A stretch of DNA of 64,000 nucleotides from Halomonas sp. ALS9 (GTDB taxonomy: Bacteria; Pseudomonadota; Gammaproteobacteria; Pseudomonadales; Halomonadaceae). Below are positions 8,547 through 17,940 of the stretch, piece after piece; positions within the stretch are counted from its first letter, which is position 1; every line of letters starts with the position of its first letter. The notes under the pieces are model-generated. The model made no database searches. It had not been told where the DNA came from and saw nothing but the letters and a program-made list of their open reading frames with translations. The stretch is taken from assembly GCF_001651035.1 (NCBI RefSeq), contig NZ_LXRG01000110.1, positions 248,001-312,000 on the forward strand. Reading direction: 5' to 3'. The translations under genes and the position numbers were made by a program.

Positions 8547-8975
8547 ATGTATAGCAAGATCATGTTGCCGGTGGATCTGAACGAGGAGTCTTCTTGGTCG
8601 AAGGCGCTGCCTACCGCCCTGACGTTATGTCGGACGTTCGGTGCCTCGCTGCATGTGGTGACGGTGCTACCTGACTATCGCATGCCCATGGTGGGCTCCT
8701 ATTTCCCCAAGGACTTCACTGAAAAAGCGCATGCGGCGATCACCGCGGCGCTTCACGCCTTCATCAAGGCGAATGTGCCTGACGACATTCAGGTACAAAG
8801 TGTCATTGTGGATGGTTCACCCTGGGAGGCGATTATTAAGTCAGGCAAAAAGTTGGATGTCGACCTGATCGTTATGGCCTCCCATACCAAGCGAAAATTT
8901 GTCGATTACGTGCTCGGCCCCAATGCAGAGCACGTGGTGCACCATGCCAAAATGTCGGTAATGATTGTGCGCTAG
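8547..8975 (+). CDS. Universal stress protein (UspA family), TRAP-associated
   Basis: A 142-residue single-domain Usp protein with the N-terminal strand MYSKIMLPVDL and C-terminal DLIVMASHT...LGPNAEHVVHHA. The usual ATP loop G-2x-G-9x-G(S/T) is degenerate: the first glycine position is Ser in ASHTKRK, and GPN replaces GS. The ATG at 8547 follows AAGGAGAGG. It is the last gene of the TAXI operon. The known parallel is TeaD, the Usp protein that modulates the ectoine TRAP transporter TeaABC of Halomonas elongata. A similar role here is inference. Confidence 0.9.
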   Translation: MYSKIMLPVDLNEESSWSKALPTALTLCRTFGASLHVVTVLPDYRMPMVGSYFPKDFTEKAHAAITAALHAFIKANVPDDIQVQSVIVDGSPWEAIIKSGKKLDVDLIVMASHTKRKFVDYVLGPNAEHVVHHAKMSVMIVR

Positions 8976-9017
8976 AAGCCGCGATTGTGCAGAGCGAACC
9001 GCATAGGAAAAACCAAG

Positions 9018-9046
9018 AACTCCGGGCAGCTAGCTCGGAGTTTTTT
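9018..9046 (+). terminator. Rho-independent terminator of the TAXI operon
   Basis: AACTCCG (9018-9024) pairs with CGGAGTT (9036-9042), with a self-complementary AGCTAGCT in the loop, followed by six T. Confidence 0.85.
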
Positions 9047-9189
9047 ATGGCAGTCGATAACGCTTTTTGACTATATCTGTTTTTACTAACGCAGCAATTT
9101 AATTGGTGCTTTGTGGGCATTTCGTGGATTTTTTGTACGTGTATCTCAAAGTGCCACTCATTGAGAGCCCTGTTCAGCTACATTAATAA

Positions 9190-9233
9190 GGTATTAAAAG
9201 ATAATGTTTAGCCATTAAATTGGCATTAATACC
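9190..9233. repeat. Nested inverted repeat upstream of the DUF2189 gene
   Basis: GGTATTAA (9190-9197) and TTAATACC (9226-9233) form perfect 8-bp arms; inside them GCCA and TGGC form a second stem. It lies 80 bases upstream of the start and may be a leader hairpin or an operator. Confidence 0.45.
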
Positions 9234-9313
9234 GTCAGCGGGTAACCAGCGTTGATGTGTTTGAGGTAAATCCTGAATCCAGGATCTATATCAGGAACAA
9301 CAGGAGTGATGCC

Positions 9314-10132
9314 ATGAATGCGGCTACAACAAAAACAAATCACCATGCGGATCAGCCCAGCGTTAAAATCAGTATCAATAAGGTCGGTTTGGATCGCCCC
9401 AGGGCGTGGTTGGCTGCAGGCGTCGAGGATTTTCGCCATGCGACGGTAGTGAGCCTCTCTTATGGCATGTTTTGGGTGGGCCTTAGTATTGCGATTACCC
9501 TCGGTGCTTTCACAATGGGATATTGGTACTGGCTGCTGCCCATGATTGCAGGGTTTATGTTTATTGGCCCGTTGGTAGCGGTTGGTTCTTATGGTATCAG
9601 CCGGGCATTGGAGCGAGGTCAAGTGCCTAACCTCGGTGATGCATTTGGCAGTTGGAAGCCCCATGCAGGGCAGTTGGCGATGATGGGCGTTATGATGATG
9701 ATCTTCTTCCTCGCCTGGATTCGTTTGGCCACGCTGCTATTTGCGCTATTTTTTGGTTTTGAAGTGCCCAGTCCCGCTTCGCTCTATACCGCGTTACTGA
9801 CCACCTCAGAAGGTTTGGGTATGTTGGCTGTTGGCACGGTAGCTGGCGGCATTCTTGCCTTTGGTGCTTTCGCTATCAGCGTTGTAGCGATCCCTACGCT
9901 GATGGATCAAGACTTAACCTTTATGGAGGGTATTGAGGCCAGCGTTCGTTGTGTCGCGCGTAATTTTCGCGTGATGCTGTTGTGGGCAATAATTCTTACC
10001 CTGTGTGTGTTGGTGGGTGTGATGACGTTCTACATTGGGTTGGCGTTGATCTTGCCCGTATTAGGCCACGCCAGCTGGCACGCCTATGAGGATTTAGTGC
10101 GCATTGAACCGTTTGAGAAAATTAAATCGTAA
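9314..10132 (+). CDS. DUF2189 domain-containing integral membrane protein
   Basis: 272 residues with about six hydrophobic helices. The soluble N-terminus carries the family signature region (NKVGLDRPRAWLAAGVEDFR), followed by helices with GPLVAVGSYGISRALERG. This is the layout of the DUF2189 (COG5473) membrane family, whose function is unknown. The ATG at 9314 follows CAGGAG; the longer frame adds 19 residues with no ribosome site. It is monocistronic: a strong terminator lies before it and another follows it. Confidence 0.85.
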   Translation: MNAATTKTNHHADQPSVKISINKVGLDRPRAWLAAGVEDFRHATVVSLSYGMFWVGLSIAITLGAFTMGYWYWLLPMIAGFMFIGPLVAVGSYGISRALERGQVPNLGDAFGSWKPHAGQLAMMGVMMMIFFLAWIRLATLLFALFFGFEVPSPASLYTALLTTSEGLGMLAVGTVAGGILAFGAFAISVVAIPTLMDQDLTFMEGIEASVRCVARNFRVMLLWAIILTLCVLVGVMTFYIGLALILPVLGHASWHAYEDLVRIEPFEKIKS

Positions 10133-10207
10133 CCCAACAGTAAACAGTTAATAACGCTCTGGTTGCTAAATGTAGCGCCGAAAAACAGTATTTACCCTGA
10201 CCTTTTC

Positions 10208-10240
10208 AAGAAGATAGCGTAGTCTTTACGCTATCTTCTT
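10208..10240. terminator. Strong terminator hairpin
   Basis: AAGAAGATAGCGTA (10208-10221) and TACGCTATCTTCTT (10227-10240) are perfect 14-bp arms around a GTCTT loop. The 3' side is T-rich and the 5' side is A-rich, so it may work in both directions. It ends the DUF2189 transcript. Confidence 0.85.
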
Positions 10241-10293
10241 CTATTGCCCCTGGCTGGTAAAACCAGAGGGTGATCTTGCCTGAGGTGTGCACT

Positions 10294-10806
10294 GTGAAAG
10301 CGTTGTTAATGGGGTGGGTCGTGCTGATGTTCAGCACTCCCCTGGCGGGGCTTGCTGAATCAGCCGACCACTTAAACGTGCCTGACGGGCCCGTAATATT
10401 AAGCGTCAGCGGTAATATTGAACACACGAACGTTGGTAGTGAGGCTCAATTTGATCGTGCCATGTTAGCGGAATTACCACAGCATGAGTTTGAGACCACC
10501 ACGCCATGGACAGAGGGCAGTAGTCGCTATAGTGGCCCTTTAATGCGTGATTTAGTGGCATTGTTAAACCCAGAGTGTGATGCCGTTCACGTCTCCGCGC
10601 TGAACGGCTATGAAGCCGAAATCCCGGTCAGTGATTTTAAAGATCACGATGTCATTTTAGCCATGACAAAGGATGGTGAGGCGATCCCCATTCGGGAATA
10701 CGGTCCTCTATGGGTGCTTTACCCCTTCGATCAAGATGAAACGCTATTAAGCGAAAAAATACGCTTTAGAGCGGTATGGCAGGTTATGCGTATTAATGTT
10801 CTCTAG
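10294..10806 (+). CDS. Periplasmic SUOX-fold (molybdopterin oxidoreductase-like) protein
   Basis: 170 residues with a Sec signal peptide ending near LAGLA-ES. The body resembles the sulfite-oxidase molybdopterin-binding fold: PVILSVSGNIEHTN, RYSGPLMRDLVALL, ALNGYEAEIPVSDF and the tail YGPLWVLYPF. It is much shorter than a catalytic subunit, and I see no molybdenum-ligating cysteine in the expected place, so it may be a sensor rather than an enzyme. The start is the GTG at 10294, 8 bases after TGAGG; the frame upstream has a GTG with no usable spacing. Its last 11 bases overlap the hybrid kinase gene, which suggests a periplasmic partner for that kinase. Confidence 0.8.
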   Translation: MKALLMGWVVLMFSTPLAGLAESADHLNVPDGPVILSVSGNIEHTNVGSEAQFDRAMLAELPQHEFETTTPWTEGSSRYSGPLMRDLVALLNPECDAVHVSALNGYEAEIPVSDFKDHDVILAMTKDGEAIPIREYGPLWVLYPFDQDETLLSEKIRFRAVWQVMRINVL

Positions 10807-13045
10807 TGCTTCTAATGCGCAGGCCTTGAGCCTACTGCGTTATCCCCGTCGGTTTAAGCTCGTTGCCATTATTGCGGTGTTGCTGTTTGCTGCGGCACTG
10901 GTCGTTGCCACCTTGGCTGCGTGGCGGCAGGAAAATCTCACTCAAAGCTTGCGGGAAGACACCGCTTGGGTTGTCTATAAGTTGGACCGCGATGCGGTAC
11001 AGCTACTGAACCATTTATTGGCAGTGGCTCGGGAGCCGTTATCGCCTAGGGAACATGAAGAGCTAAATCTTCGCTTTGAGTTGCTCTATAGCCGCATAAC
11101 GCTGCTTAACGATGGTGAAGTCAGCAATCTTATGCAGCAGATTGATACTGCCCGTGAACTGCTGAGCCAAATCCACCAGCAGCTCGATGTGCTGGATATT
11201 ATGTTTACTCCCTACAATGCGCTCGAGCTTAATCAGTTGCCTGTAGCGGCGTTGGAGGATGAGTTACAGGCGTTAACGCGGCTAACTGAACGGTTGGTTA
11301 TTGCGATTAACGGCTATTTAGCTGAATCGGCGACGGAAGAGCGTGCTCAGCTTAGCCTGCTTTACAAGCTACTCATGAGCCTGATTATTGGCATGAGCTT
11401 AGCGGCCTTCCTGGTGATTGCCTTTTTGGTACGTGAAATGCGTGAAAGCGCGGCGATTAGGCGGAGTCAGGAGCAGCTAGGCCGCCAGCTGGAAGTCACC
11501 GCCAAACAGGCCCAGGCGGCGAATCAAGCCAAGTCTGACTTTTTAGCCATGGTCAGTCATGAAATTCGCACGCCGCTCAACGGCGTTATCGGCATGAGTG
11601 AGTTGTTACGCGAATCAGCGAGCCCTGCCCAAGTAGAAGATTACGCCCATACGATCCACGATAGCGCCAATCAACTGCTGGCGATGATCAATGAGATTCT
11701 TGATTTCTCAAAAATCGAAGCCGGTCACTTAACCCTTGAAACATCGCCCACGGAACTCAAACCGCTAGTTGATAGCGTAGTGGTGCTATTTGCGCCACGA
11801 GCAAAAATGAAAGGGCTGGCGCTGACGGTTAACGTGGATACGCTGGTGCCAGCTTGGGTGCTAGTCGATGCCGGTCGATTGAGGCAAATTTTACTTAATC
11901 TTATTGCTAATGCGATCAAATTCACCGATCACGGTGAAGTCAGTGTGCGAGTCTCCTCAACGGTGGAGCAGCTACTTTTCGAGATCAGTGATACCGGCTG
12001 TGGTCTAAGCGAACAGCAACAGCAACGCTTGTTTGAGCCCTTTCAGCAGGCGGATGCGTCGGTGGCTCGTCGGTTTGGGGGCACGGGGCTAGGGCTAGCC
12101 ATTTGCAAACGGCTAAGCGAAGCCATGCAAGGGCGCTTAGGGGTAAAAAGTGCGCCAGGCCAAGGTAGCACTTTCTGGTGCGAGTTGCCCTTGATCATCG
12201 CTGACCCCGTAACAACATCACTGCCCCCAGCACCCAAGCGGGACTTTACTGGCACGACGCTATTGCTGGTAGAGGATAACGCTGTTAACCGCAAAGTCGC
12301 GATGGGCCTATTGGCGCGCTTGGGTTGTGATATTGTCTGGGCTGAGAGTGGTCATGATGCCCTGGCCATGGCCCAGTCGCAGCAGGTGCATCTGATATTT
12401 ATGGATATTCAATTGCCCGATATGGATGGCCTGACGGTCACTAAGCGTTTGCGCGAACAGGGCGGCTGGTTAGCCAATGTGCCGATCGTCGCCATGACGG
12501 CCGGTGGCGCCGAAGATGACCGACAACGCTGCCTGGCCGCGGGTATGAATGATTACATCACCAAGCCGCTGTCGCTTTCTGCATTAAGTAACATACTGGC
12601 ATTACAGCTTTTTGCGACCCCGGATGCATCTTTAAGGGCGCTAGCGGCGTCTCCGACGCTATCCGGGGAGCACTCGTTGCTTAATAGCGACACCCTATGC
12701 ATGCTGAAAACGACGCTGGGGGAAGCGAGCATGATCCAGCTAATCATGCTTTACCACCAGCAGGTAAGCGATTACTCCGCTCAATTGGCGGCGTGCTTGG
12801 CTGCAGCCCCCTTAACACCAGAACAGCAACAGCAGGTCGTGCGACTTGCTCACCAGTTGCGCGGCGAGTCACTGAGTATGGGGGCCGACCAGCTTGCCGA
12901 ACGGGCAAAGCAGCTTGAGCTATTAGCCAAAACGCAGCGGGCCACAGCCACGCAGCTTGATGAAGTATTCAGCACATTAAGGCTCGCAGCGGCGCATACG
13001 CATGCTGCACTGGAGAGGTGGAGCCGTGACCACGTATCAGGCTGA
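10796..13045 (+). CDS. Membrane-bound hybrid sensor histidine kinase (HK-REC-HPt)
   Basis: 749 residues. Transmembrane helices at about 22-43 and 191-212 enclose a periplasmic helical sensor region. A coiled linker leads to HisKA with phospho-acceptor His255 (FLAMVSHEIRTPLNG), a HATPase domain (N-box NLIANAIKF, G-box GGTGLGLAIC), a receiver with Asp537 (LIFMDIQLPDMDG) and a C-terminal HPt-like domain with His686 (LAHQLRGESLSMGA). All phosphorelay residues are present. It overlaps the SUOX-fold gene upstream by 11 bases and the FIST gene downstream by 20 bases, so the three are coupled. Layout resembles the Tor/Arc-type tripartite kinases. Confidence 0.93.
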   Translation: MFSSASNAQALSLLRYPRRFKLVAIIAVLLFAAALVVATLAAWRQENLTQSLREDTAWVVYKLDRDAVQLLNHLLAVAREPLSPREHEELNLRFELLYSRITLLNDGEVSNLMQQIDTARELLSQIHQQLDVLDIMFTPYNALELNQLPVAALEDELQALTRLTERLVIAINGYLAESATEERAQLSLLYKLLMSLIIGMSLAAFLVIAFLVREMRESAAIRRSQEQLGRQLEVTAKQAQAANQAKSDFLAMVSHEIRTPLNGVIGMSELLRESASPAQVEDYAHTIHDSANQLLAMINEILDFSKIEAGHLTLETSPTELKPLVDSVVVLFAPRAKMKGLALTVNVDTLVPAWVLVDAGRLRQILLNLIANAIKFTDHGEVSVRVSSTVEQLLFEISDTGCGLSEQQQQRLFEPFQQADASVARRFGGTGLGLAICKRLSEAMQGRLGVKSAPGQGSTFWCELPLIIADPVTTSLPPAPKRDFTGTTLLLVEDNAVNRKVAMGLLARLGCDIVWAESGHDALAMAQSQQVHLIFMDIQLPDMDGLTVTKRLREQGGWLANVPIVAMTAGGAEDDRQRCLAAGMNDYITKPLSLSALSNILALQLFATPDASLRALAASPTLSGEHSLLNSDTLCMLKTTLGEASMIQLIMLYHQQVSDYSAQLAACLAAAPLTPEQQQQVVRLAHQLRGESLSMGADQLAERAKQLELLAKTQRATATQLDEVFSTLRLAAAHTHAALERWSRDHVSG

Positions 13046-14192
13046 GCAGGGTATTCTCACTGCGACCAGCCAGCAGACCAATGCTGACCAGGCCGCGCCG
13101 GAGCTAGCCGACGCTTTACGCCACGAATACTTGGGTTTCGTGCTGTTTTTCTGTAGCGCAGAGTATGATTTAGCGGCCCTGGCCGACGCACTGGAAAGCT
13201 GCTTCCCCACCACGCCGCTAAGTGGCTGTACTACTGCTGGAGAAATAACGCCTGCCGGGTATGATCGCGGCTCCATCGTGGCCATAGGATTTGATCGCCG
13301 CCTGTTTGCCATTGAAACGGCGCTGATTGATGACCTTGAGCATTTTGAACTGGCCAACGCTCAACCGCTGGTGGATACGCTGTTGGAGCAGTGCCGCCAA
13401 CAGGCTATTGCGCCGATTAACGAGCATAGCTTTGCGCTGACCCTGCTGGATGGCTTATCCAGTCGTGAAGAACAGGTGCTCGCTACCTTGGACGCCGCGC
13501 TAGGGCGTATCCCCAGTTTTGGCGGCTCGGCGGGCGACGACAACCACCTTAGCCATACCCATGTGTATACTGCTGGGCGCTTTCATACCCGTGCAGCGGT
13601 GGTGGTGATGATCAATACTCGGCTGCCTTTTGAAGTTTTCTCAACCCACCACTTAATCCCATTGACCCACAAGCTGGTGGTAACCGAGGCTGATCGTGAG
13701 CAGCGGCGGGTTATTGAACTCAATGGGTTACCCGCCGCCCAGGTTTATGCTGAGCTGGTAGGTATGGCGCCTGCGCAGCTTAGCCCCGCCGTTTTTGCCC
13801 GCCACCCACTCGCCGTACGCATCGGCGGGCAGCACTATGTGCGCTCCATTCAGCGCGTTAATAGTGACAGTAGCTTGAATTTTTACTGCGCAGTGGAAAA
13901 AGGCATTGTGCTCACGGCCATGCAACCAACACCGCTGTTGGATGATCTCAAAGTGATGCTCGCCGGGGTGAACGCCAGGCTGGGAGCACCGAACATGATT
14001 ATTGGCTGCGACTGTTTTTTGCGCCGCATGGAGCTTGAGGCGCTGCAGCAACTGGATCAGGCATCGCAACTGCTGCGCCAAGCAGGTGTCGTGGGCTTCA
14101 ATACCTATGGCGAACAGCATCACGGCATGCATGTGAATCAAACGTTTACGGGGGTGGCGTTTGGATCTCTTCCAGCTAACGACAACCACTGA
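13026..14192 (+). CDS. FIST N- and C-domain sensory protein
   Basis: 388 residues with no membrane segment. The N-terminal half has the FIST pattern (FFCSAEYDLAALADALESCF, PLSGCTTAGEITPAGYDRGS, GRIPSFGGSAGDD). The C-terminal half is the FIST_C/ligand domain (IGCDCFLRRMELEAL, VVGFNTYGEQHHGMHVNQTF). FIST proteins are thought to sense small ligands such as amino acids for attached kinases. The GTG at 13026 follows GGTGGAG closely and overlaps the hybrid kinase by 20 bases; the downstream kinase overlaps it by 32 bases. In Pseudomonas aeruginosa a FIST gene (PA1975) lies next to nahK/ercS' in the ethanol-oxidation region, the same order as here (from memory). Confidence 0.9.
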   Translation: MTTYQAEQGILTATSQQTNADQAAPELADALRHEYLGFVLFFCSAEYDLAALADALESCFPTTPLSGCTTAGEITPAGYDRGSIVAIGFDRRLFAIETALIDDLEHFELANAQPLVDTLLEQCRQQAIAPINEHSFALTLLDGLSSREEQVLATLDAALGRIPSFGGSAGDDNHLSHTHVYTAGRFHTRAAVVVMINTRLPFEVFSTHHLIPLTHKLVVTEADREQRRVIELNGLPAAQVYAELVGMAPAQLSPAVFARHPLAVRIGGQHYVRSIQRVNSDSSLNFYCAVEKGIVLTAMQPTPLLDDLKVMLAGVNARLGAPNMIIGCDCFLRRMELEALQQLDQASQLLRQAGVVGFNTYGEQHHGMHVNQTFTGVAFGSLPANDNH

Positions 14193-15573
14193 CGCGGCTG
14201 AACGCGCAGTCGCTGCAGAGGGTACGAATGAGACGGACGTTGCAGCGCTGCAGGAAGAGAACCGCCGACTGCGTAAAGTGTGCCAAGCGCTGATGGAACG
14301 GGTGGAAACCGGGGGCGGTGCTGATCCGGCCCCCTATGCGGCGTTTGAGCGCTCTGTGTTACTTGCCGAGCAGGTGCGTGAGCGCACCGACGCGCTGCAC
14401 CGGACCTTGGACGAACTGAGCCAAGTCAATACGCGCCTACTGGCCGCGAAAGCCGAAGCCGAAGCCGCTAATTTATCCAAAACAAAATTCCTGGCGGCGG
14501 TCAGCCACGACCTGCTACAGCCATTAAACGCTGCCCGGCTGTTCGCCAGCGCCTTAGAGACGCACTCCCTGCCGGACGCTTCGCAAGCCTTAGTGGGCCA
14601 TATTGGGCGCTCGCTAAAAGATGTTGAAGGGCTTATCGGCACGCTAGTGGATATTTCGCGCCTGGACGCTGGGGTGCTTCACGCCGATAAAGCGCCTTTC
14701 GCGGTGAGCACGCTGCTTGATGCGCTAGCCGAAGAGTATCGCCAAGTGGCGGGGGTGCGGGGCCTGGCGCTTCATTATGTGCCTTCCAGCGCGGTGGTTG
14801 AGTCAGATTTGGCGCTGCTGGCGCGGGTGATACGCAACTTCTTAAGCAACGCAGTACGTTACACCGAGCAGGGCCGGGTGCTGCTGGGCTGTCGGCGCAG
14901 GCGGGATGGCCTGGAGATTATGGTGGGCGATACCGGCCCCGGCATTCCCGAACAGCAGCGCGACGCCATTTTTCTTGAGTTCCGACGCGCTAACCAGCCT
15001 AACAGCGCCCACAGCCGCGGCTTGGGTCTGGGACTGGCTATCGTCGATCGTATCAGCATCATGCTGGAGCAGCCGATATCGCTGACCTCACGCCCCGGCG
15101 TGGGCGCGCTATTTTCGATTACCGTGCCCTATGCAACGGCGTCGATTCCCTCAGTGAGCAACACGCCTAGCGCGATGCTGCCTGCTACTGGCGAGGATGC
15201 GTTGAGCGGCTGTGTCATTTGGGTAATTGATGACGACCTGGCCATTATTGAAGGCATGCAGGCGCTGCTGGGCAGTTGGGGGTGCAGGGTGAGGGCGGCT
15301 GCCACGGTAAGTGCATTGGAGGCTGCCAGCGACGGTGAGCGCCCGGCAGTATTACTGGTGGACTACCATTTGGGCGAGCATCGCGAAACCGGTATTGAGC
15401 TGGCCGCACGCTTGCAGCGGCGTTACCCAGGCCTGGCAGCGGTGGTGATTACCGCCAATCACGAGGCGGAAATTAAGCGTGCCACCCGTGAAGCAGGCAT
15501 GCACTGCTTGCTCAAACCCTTAAAGCCCCTGCGGCTGCGCATGCTGCTTGGCACACTGCTCAATAAAACCTAA
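14161..15573 (+). CDS. NahK/ErcS'-like cytoplasmic hybrid histidine kinase
   Basis: 470 residues, soluble. An N-terminal coiled coil (about 25-105) leads to HisKA with His116 (FLAAVSHDLLQPLNAARLF), a HATPase domain (GDTGPGIP, RGLGLGLAIVDRI) and a C-terminal receiver with Asp401 (AVLLVDYHLGEHRETG). The HDLLQPLNA H-box is characteristic of the NahK/ErcS' group. The start is uncertain: the TTG at 14161 has GGGGGTGG 5 bases upstream and is used here; a GTG at 14278 and an ATG at 14293 would shorten the coiled coil. Together with the NarL-type regulator and ExaC-like dehydrogenase it forms an Exa/Erc-type signalling block. Confidence 0.9.
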   Translation: MDLFQLTTTTDAAERAVAAEGTNETDVAALQEENRRLRKVCQALMERVETGGGADPAPYAAFERSVLLAEQVRERTDALHRTLDELSQVNTRLLAAKAEAEAANLSKTKFLAAVSHDLLQPLNAARLFASALETHSLPDASQALVGHIGRSLKDVEGLIGTLVDISRLDAGVLHADKAPFAVSTLLDALAEEYRQVAGVRGLALHYVPSSAVVESDLALLARVIRNFLSNAVRYTEQGRVLLGCRRRRDGLEIMVGDTGPGIPEQQRDAIFLEFRRANQPNSAHSRGLGLGLAIVDRISIMLEQPISLTSRPGVGALFSITVPYATASIPSVSNTPSAMLPATGEDALSGCVIWVIDDDLAIIEGMQALLGSWGCRVRAAATVSALEAASDGERPAVLLVDYHLGEHRETGIELAARLQRRYPGLAAVVITANHEAEIKRATREAGMHCLLKPLKPLRLRMLLGTLLNKT

Positions 15574-15593
15574 ATAAAGACTAATAGCGCAGC

Positions 15594-16271
15594 CTAACGA
15601 TCACGGTTGGCCCGGTGAAAGCTTAGATCCTCCTCGCCTGCGATAACGATCGCGTGAACCCGGCTAGTGGCATTCAGCTTACGTAAAATCGCCGAGACAT
15701 GGGTCTTAACGGTGGTTTCGGCAATCAACAGCTCCCGGGCAATATGCTTGTTCGACATGCCGGTTGTCATGCACGCCAATACCTCTAACTGCTTATCCGT
15801 TAAGCGCGCTAAGCGCTCGCTGGACGTCGAAATTTGGGCGACGGGTTGTGCCAAAGCGGCGCGCGGCGCTGGGCGGCGCATAACATCGGGCGGTAAATAA
15901 AGCTGACCCTCAAGAATCTGCGTTAGTGCGGCCAGCAGTGTCTCCCGTGGAGTGGATTTGGGAATATAGCCCACCGCGCCCAAGGTGATCGCATCGAGCA
16001 CCAGCTGGCGCTCTTGATGCGCGGACACAATCGCCACCGGCAGCCAGGGAAATTTCTCGCGCAGCTGCGTTAGTCCCTCCAGCCCCTCGGCATCCGGCAG
16101 GCTTAAATCCAGCAGCAGCAAGTCTAACTCGGTGTGCGCTTCAATCAGCGCTATGGCGTCAGCGAGACTATCTGCTTCGAGTAGCTGGCTACCTGCCAAG
16201 CCCCCGCTAATCACGGCTTGCAGCGCGTCTCGGAACAGCGGATGGTCATCCGCCACCAACAGGGAATACAT
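15594..16271 (-). CDS. NarL/LuxR-type response regulator, ErbR/AgmR-like
   Basis: 225 residues. The receiver domain has the acidic pair DD at 8-9, phosphorylation site Asp55 (LLLLDLSLPD) and Lys near position 105 (GYIPKSTPRE). The LuxR-type helix-turn-helix is at about 155-205 (LTDKQLEVLACMTTGMSNKHIA, then ETTVKTHVSAIL). The ATG at 16271 follows GGTAGGAG; the frame five codons longer lacks a site. It is convergent with the NahK-like kinase and divergent from the aldehyde dehydrogenase it probably activates. ErbR/AgmR controls ethanol and glycerol oxidation in Pseudomonas; the role here is inference from family and context. Confidence 0.9.
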   Translation of the reverse strand: MYSLLVADDHPLFRDALQAVISGGLAGSQLLEADSLADAIALIEAHTELDLLLLDLSLPDAEGLEGLTQLREKFPWLPVAIVSAHQERQLVLDAITLGAVGYIPKSTPRETLLAALTQILEGQLYLPPDVMRRPAPRAALAQPVAQISTSSERLARLTDKQLEVLACMTTGMSNKHIARELLIAETTVKTHVSAILRKLNATSRVHAIVIAGEEDLSFHRANRDR

Positions 16272-16400
16272 GGCGTCTCCTACCAAGGGATGAGGGCTAA
16301 TCCTGCCATCGGGCTATATCGCCATTTGCTTTAGTGAACAACACTGTCAATGCACCTTAAAAAAGCACCTTTAATAATCATAATACTCAGGAGCATGACA

Positions 16401-17921
16401 ATGATCTACGCCAACCCTGGTGAAGCCGGTTCTGTGGTGTCATTTGAAAAACGCTATGGCAACTATATCGGTGGCGAATTTGTCGCCCCGGTGAAAGGCC
16501 AATACTTCGATAATATTAGCCCCGTCAACGGTCACGTTTTCTGCGAAATTCCCCGCTCCACGGCAGAAGATATCGATAAAGCCTTGGATGCTGCCCACAA
16601 AGCGGCACCTGCCTGGGGAAAAACCTCCGTTCAAGAGCGCAGCAATATTCTGCTGAAAATCGCCGACCGCATTGAGCAAAACCTGGAAATGCTTGCCGTT
16701 GCGGAAACCTGGGATAACGGCAAAGCAGTACGCGAAACCCTCAACGCAGATCTTCCGCTGGCGGTTGATCACTTCCGCTACTTTGCGGGCTGCTTACGCT
16801 CGCAGGAAGGCACAGCGGCGGATATCGATGCCAACACGGTGTCTTATCACTTCCACGAGCCACTGGGCGTAGTGGGCCAGATTATTCCCTGGAACTTCCC
16901 AATTCTAATGGCGGTTTGGAAGCTGGCGCCTGCACTGGCGGCGGGTAACTGCGTGGTCTTAAAGCCGGCTGAGCAAACGCCCGCGTCAATTTTGAAAGTG
17001 GCCGAATTAATTGGTGATCTTTTACCGCCTGGCGTACTCAATATCGTCAATGGCTTTGGTGCTGAAGCAGGTCAGGCGCTGGCAAGCAGCAAGCGCATCG
17101 CCAAAATTGCCTTTACCGGCTCTACGCCGGTTGGCTCGCATATTCTTAAATGCGCGGCGGAAAATATTATTCCTTCCACCGTAGAGCTAGGCGGCAAATC
17201 CCCCAATATTTACTTTGCCGATATTATGAACGCAGAACCGACGTTTATTGATAAAGCGGTAGAAGGCTTGGTGTTAGCGTTCTTTAACCAAGGCGAGGTA
17301 TGTACCTGCCCCTCTCGCGCGTTGATTCAAGAGAGCATGTACGAAGAGTTCATGGCCAAGGTGATCGAGCGCACGAAAACCATCAAGCGCGGTAATCCGC
17401 TGGATACCGATGTACAGGTGGGTGCCCAGGCTTCCCAAGAGCAGTTCGACAAGATCATGTCGTACATGGATATCGCTCGCGACGAAGGGGCGGAGTTCCT
17501 CACCGGCGGCAACAAAGAGACCATGGACGACAGCCTTAACAGCGGTTACTACATTCAGCCCACGCTGTTGAAGGGTACCAACCAGATGCGCGTTTTCCAG
17601 GAGGAGATCTTTGGCCCGGTAGTGGCAGTAACCACCTTCAAAGACGAAGAGGAAGCGCTGGCGATTGCCAACGACACCGAGTTTGGTTTGGGCGCAGGTG
17701 TGTGGAGCCGCGATATCAACGTTGCCTTCCGCATGGGCCGCGGCATCCAAGCCGGACGAGTCTGGACGAACTGCTACCACCAGTATCCCGCCCATGCAGC
17801 CTTCGGTGGCTATAAGAAATCCGGTGTTGGCCGCGAGACCCATAAAGTGGCCCTTGAACATTACCAGCAAACCAAAAACCTGCTGGTCAGCTACGACATC
17901 AACCCACTGGGCTTCTTCTAA
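16401..17921 (+). CDS. exaC: NAD+-dependent acetaldehyde dehydrogenase, ExaC-like
   Basis: 506 residues, ALDH superfamily. The cofactor and catalytic parts are intact: IIPWNFP, the Lys of VLKPAEQTP, general base Glu263 (VELGGKSPN) and catalytic Cys301 ([12 protein letters not shown]). The C-terminus [11 protein letters not shown]...[14 protein letters not shown] is typical of the ExaC/AcoD group that oxidises acetaldehyde to acetate. The ATG at 16401 lies 7 bases after AGGAG; the ATG at 16395 would be too close. It diverges from the NarL-type regulator. Two GCACCTT direct repeats 13 bases apart (16352 and 16365) lie in the promoter gap and could be regulator sites. Confidence 0.9.
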   Translation: MIYANPGEAGSVVSFEKRYGNYIGGEFVAPVKGQYFDNISPVNGHVFCEIPRSTAEDIDKALDAAHKAAPAWGKTSVQERSNILLKIADRIEQNLEMLAVAETWDNGKAVRETLNADLPLAVDHFRYFAGCLRSQEGTAADIDANTVSYHFHEPLGVVGQIIPWNFPILMAVWKLAPALAAGNCVVLKPAEQTPASILKVAELIGDLLPPGVLNIVNGFGAEAGQALASSKRIAKIAFTGSTPVGSHILKCAAENIIPSTVELGGKSPNIYFADIMNAEPTFIDKAVEGLVLAFFNQGEVCTCPSRALIQESMYEEFMAKVIERTKTIKRGNPLDTDVQVGAQASQEQFDKIMSYMDIARDEGAEFLTGGNKETMDDSLNSGYYIQPTLLKGTNQMRVFQEEIFGPVVAVTTFKDEEEALAIANDTEFGLGAGVWSRDINVAFRMGRGIQAGRVWTNCYHQYPAHAAFGGYKKSGVGRETHKVALEHYQQTKNLLVSYDINPLGFF

Positions 17922-17940
17922 GCGTTCTGCTAGCCATACC

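Larger units (their letters stand above)
8976..9313. other. Intergenic region before the DUF2189 gene
   Basis: 338 bases without a gene. It holds the TAXI operon terminator (9018-9046) and a nested inverted repeat (9190-9233). The stretch 9050-9185 is AT-rich and shows nothing I recognise. Confidence 0.6.

Noticed and set aside
10294-10806. Catalytic sulfite oxidase or YedY subunit
   Set aside because: Too short, and no cysteine at the expected molybdenum-ligand position.
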